The notes beneath the pieces were generated by a model. That model was not told the DNA's origin, made no database searches, and saw nothing but the letters and a program-made list of their open reading frames with translations. 64,000 bases of DNA from Halapricum salinum (GTDB lineage Archaea > Halobacteriota > Halobacteria > Halobacteriales > Haloarculaceae): the NCBI RefSeq assembly GCF_004799665.1, contig NZ_CP031310.1:2534887-2598886 (forward strand). Reading direction: 5' to 3'. Shown here piece by piece: positions 1-8,659 of this stretch (position 1 is the first letter of the stretch; each line of letters starts with the position of its first letter). Both the position numbers and the translations under genes were made by a program.

Positions 1-2
1 TT

Positions 3-938
3 CCGTCCAGCTTGCGGGTGCTCGACGTCGGGGCCGGTACGGGCGGGCCGGCGCTCGGGCTCGCTGACCTCCTTCCTGACGAGGCGCTCGTGGAGTACCA
101 CGCCGTCGAGCCGAGTGCCAACGCCGACGTTCTCGAGACGATGCTCGAAGAGACGGGTCGCAACGTCCACACGACGATCCACCGCGAACGCGCCCAGGAG
201 TTCGAGCCCGCGGGCGAGTTCGACCTGATCCTGATCGCGAACGTGCTCAACGAACTCGACGATCCCGCGGGAGTCGTCGAGGAGTACGGCGAGTGGCTCG
301 CCGAGCACGGAAATCTCGTCGCCATCGAACCCGCAGACCGGAATACGGCGACGGGGCTGCGCCGGGTCGAGCGCGCGGTCGAGGACGAGTTCACGATCTA
401 TGCGCCGACCTGCCGGCTCTGGCCCGACCGCTCGCCCGACGTCGACTGCTGGTCGTTCGACCGCAAGCCCAATCTCGAAGTTCCGGCGTTCCAGCGCAGA
501 CTCGACGACGCTGCGGGCGGGGCCTTCGAGGACGGCACGTTCGTCAACGTGGACGTCCAGTTCGCCTACTCGATCCTCCGCACAGATGAGGCCGAGCGGA
601 TCGCCTACACGCCCGATCGCTCGCGGGTCGCCTCGCTTTCCGAAGCCGGTGAGCTGGTGACCGAGCGGGTCGATCTGGTGGTGATCAAACTGAGCCACGA
701 CCTCAGCGACGGCGGCAATCCGCTGTTCGTCGTCGGCGACGGCAGCGAGCGCGAGCGCGTCTTCGCCGTGCTCACCAACGAGTCACTGCTGACTCAGGAC
801 TTGCTCGACGCACCGTACGGTGGCCTGCTCGACATCGAGAACGCACTGATTCTCTGGAACGACGACGAGGGGGCGTTCAACCTCGTCATCGACGACCAGG
901 CGGTCGTCGACGACGCCTCGCCGGCGTCGCTTCGGTGA
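3..938 (+). CDS. Rsm22-like (small-ribosomal-subunit) methyltransferase family protein, 5'-truncated by window edge
   Basis: The reading frame is open from the first bases, so the true start lies before the window. The visible part begins at the SAM-binding glycine-rich loop (VGAGTGGPALG), followed by an acidic residue ending the second strand (VEPSA) and the post-strand-4 segment LILIANVLNELDD. This is a class I methyltransferase core of the Rsm22 type. The C-terminal half has no motif I can name. In eukaryotes and some archaea Rsm22 proteins are tied to ribosome assembly; the haloarchaeal substrate is unknown. The gene ends about 95 bp before gcvPA, whose own promoter follows, so the two are probably separate units. 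The cysteine cluster often seen in Rsm22 relatives is not visible, although the missing N-terminus limits this. Confidence 0.7.
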   Translation, partial: PSSLRVLDVGAGTGGPALGLADLLPDEALVEYHAVEPSANADVLETMLEETGRNVHTTIHRERAQEFEPAGEFDLILIANVLNELDDPAGVVEEYGEWLAEHGNLVAIEPADRNTATGLRRVERAVEDEFTIYAPTCRLWPDRSPDVDCWSFDRKPNLEVPAFQRRLDDAAGGAFEDGTFVNVDVQFAYSILRTDEAERIAYTPDRSRVASLSEAGELVTERVDLVVIKLSHDLSDGGNPLFVVGDGSERERVFAVLTNESLLTQDLLDAPYGGLLDIENALILWNDDEGAFNLVIDDQAVVDDASPASLR

Positions 939-975
939 GTGGTCGGGTACAGCGAGAGACGTAGTCTCGGTACAG

Positions 976-984
976 TCTTATACG
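976..984 (+). promoter_or_regulatory. TATA-like box of gcvPA-gcvPB
   Basis: TCTTATACG lies about 30 bp upstream of an ATG at 1010 and 53 bp upstream of the gcvPA ATG. The predicted transcription start is therefore near 1006-1010. A perfect inverted repeat (984-1002) lies between the box and the predicted start. Confidence 0.5.
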
Positions 985-1002
985 CGGGGTCGTTAGCCCC
1001 GC
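984..1002. promoter_or_regulatory. Inverted repeat between TATA box and start, candidate operator
   Basis: GCGGGG and CCCCGC form a perfect 6-bp inverted repeat separated by TCGTTAG. It lies directly downstream of the TATA box, where a bound repressor would block initiation. It could alternatively be the 3' hairpin of an upstream transcript. Confidence 0.3.
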
Positions 1003-1009
1003 CAAGTCA

Positions 1010-1036
1010 ATGACCGTTCGGAGGGTGTTCCTATGA
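1010..1036 (+). other. Possible leaderless 8-codon leader ORF coupled to gcvPA
   Basis: An ATG at the predicted transcription start opens the frame MTVRRVFL, whose TGA stop overlaps the gcvPA ATG as ATGA. The Shine-Dalgarno-like CGGAGGG of gcvPA lies inside this mini-ORF. A leaderless first start followed by an SD-driven, overlapping second start would couple translation. No glycine codons occur in it, so amino-acid-sensing attenuation is not indicated. Confidence 0.25.
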
Positions 1037-2364
1037 CGGATACCGGACGGGGCAGCCCCTACGCCCCGCACACGGCGGCCGAGACGCGATCGATGCTCGA
1101 CGCGGTGGGCGTCGACGACGAAGAAGCGCTGTTCGACGTGCCCAACTCGATCAGGTTCGACGGACAGTTCGGGATCGACGCCAGGAGCGAGTCTGCGACC
1201 CGCCGGGAGGCCCGGCGGACGCTCGCGCGCAACGACGATCTCGTCTCGTTTCTCGGGCGGGGTCACTACGCCCACGAGATTCCCTCGGTGGTCGCGGATC
1301 TCGCCTCGCGCTCTGAGTTTCTGACCTCCTACACGCAGTACCAGCCCGAAGTCGCCCAGGGATTCCTGCAGGCACTGTTCGAGTACCAGTCGATGCTGGT
1401 CGAACTCACGGGATTGGAGATCGCCAACTGCTCGATGCACGACCGGGCGACGGCGCTGGGCGAAGCTGCGACCCTCGCCACACGCGTTCGCGAGACCGCT
1501 GGATCGACCGTGCTGGTCCCCGATCTCGTCCGCGAGGAACAACGAGCCGTCCTCGAAAACTACGCTCGCGGCGGCGACCTCTCGATCGCGACCGTCCCGA
1601 CCGACGACGGCACCGTCGATATCGATGCCCTCGAAGGTATCATCGACGAGGAGGTCGTGATGGTCTACGCCGAGAATCCCACTGTTCGAGGAACCATCGA
1701 GGAGGGCCTCGAAACGATCGGTGACCTCGCTGCCGCTCACGACGCGCTGTTCTGTCTGGGCTCCGACCCCGTTGCGCTCGCACTGCTCGAAGAGCCAGCC
1801 AGCGTCGGCGCGGACGTGGTCGTCGGCGACGCCGGGACACTCGGACTGGGGCAGGCCTACGGGATGGGCCACGGGCTCTTTGCCACCCGCGAGGACTTCC
1901 TCCGGCAGGTCCCGGGACGGCTCGTCGGGGCGAGCACGGACCAGAGCGGTCGGCGGGCCTACACGCTGACGCTACAGACCCGCGAGCAGCACATCCGCCG
2001 TGAGCGTGCGACTTCGAACATCTGCACGAATCAGGCCTGGGTCGCCCTCCGGACGGCGATGCACGTCGCCTGGCTCGGCCCCGACGGCCTGCTGGAACTC
2101 GCCGAAGACTGCGTCCGCAACGCCCGTGAGCTGGCCGCCCGTGTCGACGAAATCGACGGCCTACACGCGCCCGTCCACGACCGCCACCACTTCCGGGAGT
2201 TCGTCGTCGCGACCGATCAGCCCGCCGACGCGATCCGTGACCGACTCGCCAAGGAAGGCTTCGCCGTCCACGCCGTCGACGAACACCGCCTGCAACTGTG
2301 TGTGACCGACGCCAACGAGCACGCGACGGACCGACTCGTCGCCGCGCTTCGGGAGGTGGCCTGA
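1033..2364 (+). CDS. gcvPA: Glycine dehydrogenase (decarboxylating) subunit 1, glycine cleavage P-protein
   Basis: With GcvPB this forms the PLP-dependent P-protein that decarboxylates glycine and passes the aminomethyl group to the lipoylated H-protein. The 443-residue length and the N-terminal block [13 protein letters not shown], then [20 protein letters not shown] and NCSMHD, are typical of the N-terminal-half subunit in organisms with a split P-protein. The ATG start is supported by CGGAGGG 8 bp upstream and by overlap with a possible 8-codon leader. It abuts gcvPB with no gap (TGA directly followed by ATG), as expected for a two-subunit enzyme. The T-protein and H-protein genes are not in the window. 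Confidence 0.95.
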   Translation: MTDTGRGSPYAPHTAAETRSMLDAVGVDDEEALFDVPNSIRFDGQFGIDARSESATRREARRTLARNDDLVSFLGRGHYAHEIPSVVADLASRSEFLTSYTQYQPEVAQGFLQALFEYQSMLVELTGLEIANCSMHDRATALGEAATLATRVRETAGSTVLVPDLVREEQRAVLENYARGGDLSIATVPTDDGTVDIDALEGIIDEEVVMVYAENPTVRGTIEEGLETIGDLAAAHDALFCLGSDPVALALLEEPASVGADVVVGDAGTLGLGQAYGMGHGLFATREDFLRQVPGRLVGASTDQSGRRAYTLTLQTREQHIRRERATSNICTNQAWVALRTAMHVAWLGPDGLLELAEDCVRNARELAARVDEIDGLHAPVHDRHHFREFVVATDQPADAIRDRLAKEGFAVHAVDEHRLQLCVTDANEHATDRLVAALREVA

Positions 2365-3795
2365 ATGCGCTACGATCAGGCTCGCTGGGCCGACGACGAC
2401 GCCTACGAACCCCTGCTGGTCGAGAAACGCGAGGCCGCGGTTTCGCCCGGCGACAGCGAGGACGCACCGCTGCCCGACGATCTCACCCGCGATTCGCTCT
2501 CGCTGCCCGCGCTCGCCGAACCCGAACTGGCGCGTCACTACACCCGCCTCTCCCAGGAGACCTACGGCGTCACCAGCGGCCCGTTCCCGCTGGGCAGTTG
2601 CACGATGAAGTACAATCCGCCGCTGCTCGAAGACGTCGCGGCCGATCCGTCGGCGGCGGTCCACCCCGACCGCCCGGTCGAGACGATCCAGGGTACCCTC
2701 GAAGTCATGGCGACGCTGCAGGACTGGCTGGGTCGGATCGGCGGGATGGACGCCGTGACCCTCCAGCCGCCCGCGGGGGCGGCGGGCGAGTACACCGGCC
2801 TGTTGATCGCGAAAGCCTACCACGAGGATCACGGCAACGATCGCGACGAGGTCATCATCCCCGACAGCGCTCACGGGACCAACTTCGCGAGCGCGGCGAT
2901 GGCCGGCTTCGACGTGGTCGAACTCCCCAGCGCCGAGGACGGCCGGGTCGACATGGACGCCCTGGAGGCAGCCGTCGGTGACTCGACGGCCGCACTGATG
3001 CTCACCAACCCCAACACGCTCGGGCTGTTCGAGCGCGATATCGAGGCGATCGCCGAGATCGTCCACGACGCCGGCGGGCTGCTGTACTACGACGGCGCGA
3101 ACCTCAACGCCCTGCTCGGACGCGCTCGCCCGGGCGACATGGGCTTCGACGTGATGCACTACAACGTCCACAAGACCTTCGCGACGCCCCACGGCGGTGG
3201 CGGCCCCGGTGCTGGCCCGGTCGGCGTCGTCTCCGATCTCGCCCCCTATCTGCCCGAACCACACGTCAGGGAGACAGCGGATAGCGACTACGAACTCTAC
3301 GAGCCCGAGCGCACAGTCGGCAAGGTCCACGGCTTCCACGGCAACTGGCTCGTCCTGCTGAAGGCCTACGCGTACATCCGGCGACTCGGTGACGCGGGAC
3401 TTTCCGACGCCAGCGCGAAGGCCGTCCTCAACGCGAACTATCTGGCCGAGCAGATCGACCTGGAAATCCCGTACGGCCCCTTCCATCACGAGTTCGTCGC
3501 GAGCGCGGGCGACCGGGACGCGATCGACGTCGCCAAACACATGCTGGATTTCGGCGTCCACCCGCCGACGACGAAGTGGCCGGAACTGGTCTCCGAGGCG
3601 CTGATGACCGAGCCCACGGAAGTCGAGTCCAAAGAGACGCTCGACCAGCTGGCCGCGGCGTTCGAAGCGGCCTCGGCCGCCGATGCCGCCGATCTCGACG
3701 ACGCGCCCCGGCGGACCACTGCCCGGCGGATCGACCAGGTCGAGGCCGCCCGGAATCCCCGGCTGTCCTGGCACGCATTCGACGGCCCGGAGTGA
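2365..3795 (+). CDS. gcvPB: Glycine dehydrogenase (decarboxylating) subunit 2, PLP-binding
   Basis: This 476-residue subunit carries the PLP-binding lysine in NVHKTFATPHGGGGPG. Other family blocks are SCTMKYNP near residue 76, QPPAGAAGEYTGL and PDSAHGTNFAS. It starts immediately after the gcvPA stop, so both chains are made from one message. The aspartate pairing with the pyridine nitrogen is probably in YYDGANLNA. The gene ends 9 bp before the convergent end of the next gene on the minus strand. Confidence 0.95.
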   Translation: MRYDQARWADDDAYEPLLVEKREAAVSPGDSEDAPLPDDLTRDSLSLPALAEPELARHYTRLSQETYGVTSGPFPLGSCTMKYNPPLLEDVAADPSAAVHPDRPVETIQGTLEVMATLQDWLGRIGGMDAVTLQPPAGAAGEYTGLLIAKAYHEDHGNDRDEVIIPDSAHGTNFASAAMAGFDVVELPSAEDGRVDMDALEAAVGDSTAALMLTNPNTLGLFERDIEAIAEIVHDAGGLLYYDGANLNALLGRARPGDMGFDVMHYNVHKTFATPHGGGGPGAGPVGVVSDLAPYLPEPHVRETADSDYELYEPERTVGKVHGFHGNWLVLLKAYAYIRRLGDAGLSDASAKAVLNANYLAEQIDLEIPYGPFHHEFVASAGDRDAIDVAKHMLDFGVHPPTTKWPELVSEALMTEPTEVESKETLDQLAAAFEAASAADAADLDDAPRRTTARRIDQVEAARNPRLSWHAFDGPE

Positions 3796-3804
3796 CGGGC
3801 TCTC

Positions 3805-5043
3805 CTACTCCTCGAAAAACTGCGGCCCGTATTTCTGCTGTCGATGCAGGAGACAGCCAGCGAGAATCAGAAGCACGCCCACGAGCCCCGGCGTCGCGAA
3901 CGTGAACGCTGGCTTGAGGACGTCCGCGAGCACGCTACTCGAGAGATCCGCGGCCGCGAGCAGCACCTCCACGTCGTCCCAGCGGATCGCGACCGAGGCG
4001 AGCAGCGCGCCCGCGACGAGCAACTGCCGGGGCCGCCCCGATTCGAGCAGATACAGCAGCGGAACCAGCGGGAAGTAGAGGATCACGACGTAGATCGGGA
4101 ACGAGGGGAAGAAGACGAGGATCGCGACCATCGTGCCCATGATCGAGACGAGCCGATCCTCTCGATCCTCGATCGTCCGGTAGAGGTACGCGATCGGCGG
4201 CGCGAGGACGACCAGCGCGAGCAGGCCGTAGAACGTCGGATCGACGCCCGGGAGGAGCACCGAGATTGGCCGGCGGATCGTCAGATAGGTCGCCTCGGGA
4301 TCGAGCCCGCCGGCGAACTCGCCCGGTGAGAACCGCGGCAAGATTGCGTGTTCGACGTAGGCGATCGAGAGATCGACGCCGAAGACCAGAAAGCCGAGTG
4401 CGAACCCGACGATTGCGGTCCCGACGGCGGCGGCGATAGCGCGCCAGGCCCGCCGTCGAAGTAGCCAGACGCCGACTGCGGCGGGAAAGACCTTGACGAA
4501 CGCCGCGAGTCCGAAGGCGCTCCCGGCCAGGATCTCGCGGTCGCGGTCGAGCGCGACGAATCCCAGGGCAAGTGCCGCGACCATGTGGTGGTTGACCTGT
4601 CCGAACACGAGCGAGGGCATCGAGTGGACCGAGATGACGACGAATCCGGCGATCAGGCCGCGATCGAGCCACGGCAGACGCGTCTCGCCGATGCGCTCGA
4701 CGTACCTGACGATGAGCCACGCACCCGCCAGTCCCGCGACGACAGTGAGGAGGGTGTGAATCGCGAAGCCGACTTTCCAGCCGACCAGCGCCAGCGGCAC
4801 GAACCCCAGGACCGTGATCGGCGGGTAGACGTAGTGGAAGTAGTCTGCCAGCCCCTCGGGGACGGCCGTATAGAAGTTCCCGCCTTCGAGGGCAACTTCT
4901 CCCGCGAGGTCGTAGACGACGTAGTCGATGGCGAGGTGGCCGCGGCTGGCGAGCAGGATGTACAGGAGGTTCCCGATCCCGAGTGCGACCCCCACGAGGA
5001 GGACGGCACGGGTGCTCAGTCTCGTCTCGGTGATGCGTCGCAC
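3805..5043 (-). CDS. GT87-like (DUF2029) polyprenol-phosphate-sugar-dependent membrane glycosyltransferase
   Basis: This is a 412-residue polytopic membrane protein with roughly ten hydrophobic helices. The first periplasmic-side loop begins with DYVVYDLAGE and contains YFHYVYPP, and FGQVNHHMVAALALG with AAFVKVFPAAVGVWLL follow. These are hallmarks of the GT87 family, which includes mycobacterial mannosyltransferases that use polyprenyl-phospho-sugars. In haloarchaea such proteins are presumed to act outside the membrane in glycan assembly; the donor and acceptor are not evident. The start is GTG at 5043, with a TATA-like run 27 bp upstream on this strand. It stands alone, convergent with gcvPB and divergent from nothing nearby, so its context adds no functional clue. 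Confidence 0.8.
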   Translation of the reverse strand: MRRITETRLSTRAVLLVGVALGIGNLLYILLASRGHLAIDYVVYDLAGEVALEGGNFYTAVPEGLADYFHYVYPPITVLGFVPLALVGWKVGFAIHTLLTVVAGLAGAWLIVRYVERIGETRLPWLDRGLIAGFVVISVHSMPSLVFGQVNHHMVAALALGFVALDRDREILAGSAFGLAAFVKVFPAAVGVWLLRRRAWRAIAAAVGTAIVGFALGFLVFGVDLSIAYVEHAILPRFSPGEFAGGLDPEATYLTIRRPISVLLPGVDPTFYGLLALVVLAPPIAYLYRTIEDREDRLVSIMGTMVAILVFFPSFPIYVVILYFPLVPLLYLLESGRPRQLLVAGALLASVAIRWDDVEVLLAAADLSSSVLADVLKPAFTFATPGLVGVLLILAGCLLHRQQKYGPQFFEE

Positions 5044-5064
5044 GTCCGGGTGGGACGCTCAGGT

Positions 5065-5076
5065 CCGTAAAAAACG
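5065..5076 (-). promoter_or_regulatory. TATA-like box for the GT87-like gene
   Basis: Read on the minus strand, CCGTTTTTTACG is centred about 27 bp upstream of the GTG start at 5043, the spacing expected for a leaderless haloarchaeal transcript. Confidence 0.5.
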
Positions 5077-5107
5077 GTGTGATTCGATAGAACTGTCGTC
5101 GCGGGTG

Positions 5108-5674
5108 TTAGCTCTCCAGCAGGACGCCGTCGATCGCGTGGAGCACACCGTTGGACGCCTCGAAGTCCGTCGCGACGATGGTGGCCTGTCCGTCGTTCAG
5201 GACGCCACCGTCCTGGGTGACGAAGCCCTTGTTCAGCATGCGCAGGCGGGGCGCGCCCAGCACGGACTTGGCGTAGCGGCGGCCCCGGGTGAGGTGGTAG
5301 GCCAGGACGTCGGCCGGGATATCGTCCGCGTTGGCCTCGTCGAAGCCAATCGCCGCGAAGGCGTCGTCGACGGGGGCGAACACCGTGTACTGGCCGCGCG
5401 CGGTGTTCAGCGTCTTCAGGAGCGCGGGCTTGGCCACGAGGCCGGCGATCAGCGTGTCGAATTGACCTGCGTAGGGGCCACTCGTGTTGGCCGCGATGGC
5501 GAACTCGACGAGCGTGGGGTCGGCGCTCGCCCCTTGTCGCTGCCGGGCGGCGTCACGGCCGCGCGGCCCCCGTCCGCGTCGTGCGCTCGCGGTGCCGACG
5601 CCCCCGACTGCCAGTGCCGCACCGGCCGCGCCAATCGTCTTCAATACTGTCCGTCGGCCGATGGGTCTCTGCAT
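5108..5674 (-). CDS. Tat-exported fasciclin-domain protein
   Basis: The 188-residue protein begins with a twin-arginine signal (RRTVLKTIG, hydrophobic run to about residue 30) and contains one fasciclin domain from about residue 50. The two conserved fasciclin blocks are visible: FDTLIAGLVAKPALLKTLN with YTVFAPVDDAFAA (H1 region), and LNDGQATIVATDFEASNGVLHAIDGVLL (H2 region) at the C-terminus. Fasciclin domains mediate adhesion or extracellular interactions; no enzyme activity is implied. There is no lipobox, so the protein is probably secreted or wall-associated. The start is fixed by the Tat signal and by a TATA-like box about 35 bp upstream. Confidence 0.88.
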   Translation of the reverse strand: MQRPIGRRTVLKTIGAAGAALAVGGVGTASARRGRGPRGRDAARQRQGASADPTLVEFAIAANTSGPYAGQFDTLIAGLVAKPALLKTLNTARGQYTVFAPVDDAFAAIGFDEANADDIPADVLAYHLTRGRRYAKSVLGAPRLRMLNKGFVTQDGGVLNDGQATIVATDFEASNGVLHAIDGVLLES

Positions 5675-5705
5675 AGTAGATTCCTCAACTCCTGTTCGCT
5701 CGCGG

Positions 5706-5716
5706 GGATATTAACC
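5706..5716 (-). promoter_or_regulatory. TATA-like box for the fasciclin gene
   Basis: On the minus strand the sequence GGTTAATATCC lies about 35 bp upstream of the ATG at 5674, predicting a transcription start near 5685 and a short 5' leader. Confidence 0.45.
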
Positions 5717-5806
5717 TCGATACCCATTCCTTTCGGTAGTAGAGCGCCCCGAGAGCATAAAATCGATCACCGAGAGTCCCACGGCCGGTTCGAGACGTAG
5801 CACCAC

Positions 5807-5827
5807 CGAAAGGACCAGTGTTTTTGT
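5807..5827 (+). promoter_or_regulatory. BRE/TATA promoter of the first MBL-fold gene
   Basis: CGAAA (BRE-like, 5807-5811) is followed by TGTTTTTGTC. The T-rich box is centred about 27 bp before the ATG at 5851, supporting that start over an in-frame upstream TTG. Confidence 0.5.
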
Positions 5828-5850
5828 CGCTTGCCCACCCCACTCGCCGT

Positions 5851-6756
5851 ATGGCAATCGGCGACGTCTTCGAAGTCACGACTGGCTCCTGTTCGGATCT
5901 CTACTACGTCGATACCGGGATGTACGACGTCGAGGAGTACGGCTCGGTCTACCTGCTCGACGACGAGCGGCCCGCGCTGGTCGACACTGGAATCGGGACC
6001 AACTACGAGCGGATCCTCGACCTACTCGATCACGCGGGCGTCGCGCCCGAGGACCTGGCCGTGATCGCAGTGACGCACGTCCACCTCGATCACGCCGGCG
6101 GCGCGGGCTTGCTCGCCGAGGTCTGCCCGAACGCCGAGGTGTACGTCCACGAGCGAGGCGCGCCGCACCTCCTCGACCCCACACGGCTCTGGGAGGGAAC
6201 GAAAGCGGCCGTCGGCGAACAGATCGACTTCTACACCGAGCCCGAGCCCGTCTCCGAGGACCGACTGACGACGCTGACCGACGGCGACGAGATCGATCTC
6301 GGGACCCACTCGCTGCTCGCTCACCACGCGCCCGGCCACGCCCCCCACCAGATGGCCTTCGAAGATCCCGCAAACGACGCGGTGTTCACGGCCGACGCCG
6401 CCGGGATCTACACGCCTTCGACCGACGAGGTCCACGTCACCAGTCCGCCGCCGCAGTTCGATCTCGAACAGGCACTCACGGACGTCGAAATGCTTGCAGA
6501 TCTCGACCCGGAGACGTTGCTGTACGCACACTTCGGGCCGGCCCCGACCGCAGATCGCCTGGAAACGTACGCCGAGCGACTCGACTCCTGGGTCGCGGAC
6601 GTCGCGGCCGTCCGCGAAGACGCCGAGAGTGACGAGGCAGTGATCGAGCATTTCCAGACCACCCTGGAGACGCCGGCCGTCTGGAGCGACGTGAAAGCGC
6701 GCGCAGAGATCGGGATGAACGTCCGGGGCGTGTTGCGGTATCTCGACGCCGAGTGA
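5851..6756 (+). CDS. MBL-fold metallo-hydrolase (copy 1)
   Basis: The 301-residue protein has the metallo-beta-lactamase metal-binding motif THVHLDHAGG (HxHxDH) near residue 80, the downstream histidine in HAPGHAPHQMAF, the metal-bridging aspartate in VFTADAAGIY, and a C-terminal histidine in LYAHFGPAP. It is therefore likely an active dinuclear-metal hydrolase. The substrate is not evident; thioester, phosphodiester and persulfide hydrolases share this fold. The ATG at 5851 is preferred to the upstream in-frame codon because it begins MAIGDVFEV, aligning with the MAVGDFNAV start of the next gene, and because of promoter spacing. The neighbour downstream is a clear paralogue. Confidence 0.88.
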   Translation: MAIGDVFEVTTGSCSDLYYVDTGMYDVEEYGSVYLLDDERPALVDTGIGTNYERILDLLDHAGVAPEDLAVIAVTHVHLDHAGGAGLLAEVCPNAEVYVHERGAPHLLDPTRLWEGTKAAVGEQIDFYTEPEPVSEDRLTTLTDGDEIDLGTHSLLAHHAPGHAPHQMAFEDPANDAVFTADAAGIYTPSTDEVHVTSPPPQFDLEQALTDVEMLADLDPETLLYAHFGPAPTADRLETYAERLDSWVADVAAVREDAESDEAVIEHFQTTLETPAVWSDVKARAEIGMNVRGVLRYLDAE

Positions 6757-6787
6757 TCGGCTCGCGGGTGCGCGTCTTGGCCGGTAC

Positions 6788-6797
6788 GTTTTTATTG
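6788..6797 (+). promoter_or_regulatory. TATA-like box for the second MBL-fold gene
   Basis: GTTTTTATTG is centred about 27 bp before the ATG at 6819. This shows that the second copy has its own promoter even though it lies only 62 bp after the first gene. Confidence 0.55.
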
Positions 6798-6818
6798 GCT
6801 CTCGGAGACGCTGCAGGT

Positions 6819-7766
6819 ATGGCCGTGGGGGATTTCAACGCAGTTTCGATCGGGGAGTGTCGCGATATCTACGCCGTCGACGTCGGGATGTACGATCTGG
6901 CGAATCACGCGTCGGTGTACGTTCTGGACGCGCCCAAACCGACCATCGTCGAGGCCGGGACGGGTGCGAACGCCGAGCGGGTCGTCCACGCACTGACCGA
7001 ACTCGGGATCGCCGCCGAGGACGTCGCAAACATCGTTTTGACGCACGTTCACCTGGATCACGCCGGCGGTGCGGCTTTTCTCTCACGCGTCTGCTCGAAC
7101 GCGGACGTGTACGTCCACGAGCACGGCGTGCCGCACCTGCAAGATCCCGACTTTCTGGTCGAGAGAACGAAGCGGCTCGTCGGTGAGGAGGGGTGGAATC
7201 GCTACTACGTCCAGCCCGGATCGATCGACGCCCACCGTATCCGGCCGCTCGCCGACGGCGACGTGATCGATCTCGGCGATCGAGCGCTCAGAGTTCGTCA
7301 CGCGCCGGGCCACGCCGGCCACCAGGTGCTGTTGCACTCGCCCAGCGACGACGCCGTCTTCACCGGCGACGCGCTCGGGATCTACGTGCCCGAGACGGAC
7401 TCGATTCGGCCGATATCACCGCCGCCAGCGTTCGACGCCGAGCAGGCGCTGGCAGATATCGAGACGATCCGCGACCTCGAGCCGTCGACGCTGCTGTTCA
7501 GTCACTTCGGCGCGGCTCCGACTGGTGACCGTCTCGACCGGGCCGCCGAAGCTATCGTCGAGTGGGTCAGCACAGTACAGGACGCCCGGGAGACGGCCGA
7601 GGCCGACGGTGCGGTCGTCGCGACGTTCGTCGACGCGGTCGAAGGGCCCGATCGGTGGTCGAATATCGTCGCCGAGACCGACACCGCGATGAACGTCCGC
7701 GGCGTCCTGCAGTATCTCGACCGCCAGGGCGGCGAGTTGCCGGTTGGGATCGCCCGCCGCGAGTGA
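6819..7766 (+). CDS. MBL-fold metallo-hydrolase (copy 2, tandem paralogue)
   Basis: This 315-residue paralogue keeps all catalytic elements of its upstream neighbour: THVHLDHAGGAAF, the GHAGHQV histidine, VFTGDALGIY and SHFGAAPTGDRL. It also shares the conserved opening with DVGMYDL, ASVYVLD and the ending MNVRGVLQYLD. Tandem duplication with retained metal ligands suggests two active enzymes with separate regulation, since each has its own TATA box. An in-frame ATG at 6753 is rejected because it overlaps the previous gene and precedes the promoter. The substrate is unknown. Confidence 0.88.
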   Translation: MAVGDFNAVSIGECRDIYAVDVGMYDLANHASVYVLDAPKPTIVEAGTGANAERVVHALTELGIAAEDVANIVLTHVHLDHAGGAAFLSRVCSNADVYVHEHGVPHLQDPDFLVERTKRLVGEEGWNRYYVQPGSIDAHRIRPLADGDVIDLGDRALRVRHAPGHAGHQVLLHSPSDDAVFTGDALGIYVPETDSIRPISPPPAFDAEQALADIETIRDLEPSTLLFSHFGAAPTGDRLDRAAEAIVEWVSTVQDARETAEADGAVVATFVDAVEGPDRWSNIVAETDTAMNVRGVLQYLDRQGGELPVGIARRE

Positions 7767-7917
7767 GACTGTTCGACACAGTGTTGTCGATGGAGCAGAC
7801 GAGTCTGCTGCTGGGGCACCGACTGCGATGGGCCAACTGCCGGTGGACGGCTGTGTCCATTCTCGAATAGTGAAAACTAGCACCATCTTCAGGGTCGTCG
7901 GGAACAAAACTGGACGT

Positions 7918-8571
7918 ATGTGCCCTGCCACGGACGCTGGCGCTGATCTCTCGGACCGTCGAGACCGGCTGGTCCGGGACTCGAAGCGGAGACTGACGGC
8001 CGAACTGGTCGTCACGTTCGATCCGTCCGAGTGCGCCTGCCCGGTCGTCCTCGACTGCGAGACGGCGTCGCCGATCGATCATCACGTGATCGACGACACC
8101 TGTCACGTCACGTGCCGCGGCGCGGAAGACGAGACTGCTGTCCACCACCGACAGACGCAGATCGATGGTGAGTGCATCTGTCGGATCATCGCGCGAAACG
8201 GTTGTAATCCCTCGCTGCAGTCGATCTCTGACTACGAACTGCTCGTCCGGACGAACCCACCCGACAGAGAGACGTTGCGGGCGCTGGTCTCCGATCTCGG
8301 CACTGTCGCCGAGACGGTCCGGCTCCAGCAGCTGGTCGTCGACACCGACGAGGACGAGTCGCGGTCGGAACTGGTCAACCTCGACGGGCTGACCGACACC
8401 GAACGCGAGACGATCGACCGTGCGATCGTCGCCGGCTACTACGATCGACCGCGGAGCATCTCCTTCGACGACCTCGCTGCGGAACTCGACGTCTCGAAGT
8501 CTGCCCTCTCGAAACGACTTAGCTCGGTCGAGTCCAAGATCATGCGCGACCTGTTCCACGACATCGAGTGA
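7918..8571 (+). CDS. Cysteine-rich HTH-10 (Bat/DmsR-like) transcriptional regulator
   Basis: This 217-residue protein ends in the haloarchaeal HTH-10 DNA-binding domain: LTDTERETIDRAIVAGYYDRPR, then ISFDDLAAELDVSKSALSKRL and a C-terminal helix. The N-terminal sensor half is rich in cysteine and histidine (ECACPVVLDCE, DDTCHVTCRG, GECICRIIARNGC). That pattern could bind metal or an Fe-S cluster, or sense redox or sulfur compounds. It sits directly upstream of the DMSO-reductase-type cluster on the same strand, as the DmsR regulator does in Halobacterium, so control of that cluster is the natural inference. The ATG at 7918 is chosen over the long upstream extension, which overlaps the MBL gene. 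Confidence 0.82.
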   Translation: MCPATDAGADLSDRRDRLVRDSKRRLTAELVVTFDPSECACPVVLDCETASPIDHHVIDDTCHVTCRGAEDETAVHHRQTQIDGECICRIIARNGCNPSLQSISDYELLVRTNPPDRETLRALVSDLGTVAETVRLQQLVVDTDEDESRSELVNLDGLTDTERETIDRAIVAGYYDRPRSISFDDLAAELDVSKSALSKRLSSVESKIMRDLFHDIE

Positions 8572-8592
8572 GCAGCGCTACCCCTATTTAAA

Positions 8593-8606
8593 ACACTCAA
8601 CAGTGT
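8593..8606. promoter_or_regulatory. Inverted repeat near the dms promoter, candidate regulator site
   Basis: ACACT-CAAC-AGTGT is a perfect 5-bp inverted repeat with a 4-nt spacer. It overlaps the 3' edge of a first TATA-like element (CTATTTAAAA, 8584-8593). It lies about 30 bp upstream of a second TATA-like element at 8634-8641. Its position between the HTH regulator gene and the reductase operon fits an operator. Confidence 0.4.
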
Positions 8607-8633
8607 CCGGATAGTCGGTAGCGTGAGCGCTGT

Positions 8634-8641
8634 GTATATAC
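8634..8641 (+). promoter_or_regulatory. TATA-like box of the dms operon
   Basis: GTATATAC is itself palindromic and lies about 22 bp before the GTG start at 8660. An alternative box (CTATTTAAAA) lies 50 bp further upstream, so two promoters are possible. Confidence 0.45.
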
Positions 8642-8659
8642 AGTCGTGGTGACCTCCAC

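Noticed and set aside
985-1032. Glycine riboswitch before gcvPA
   Set aside because: The leader is too short and shows only one simple hairpin, placed at or before the predicted transcription start.
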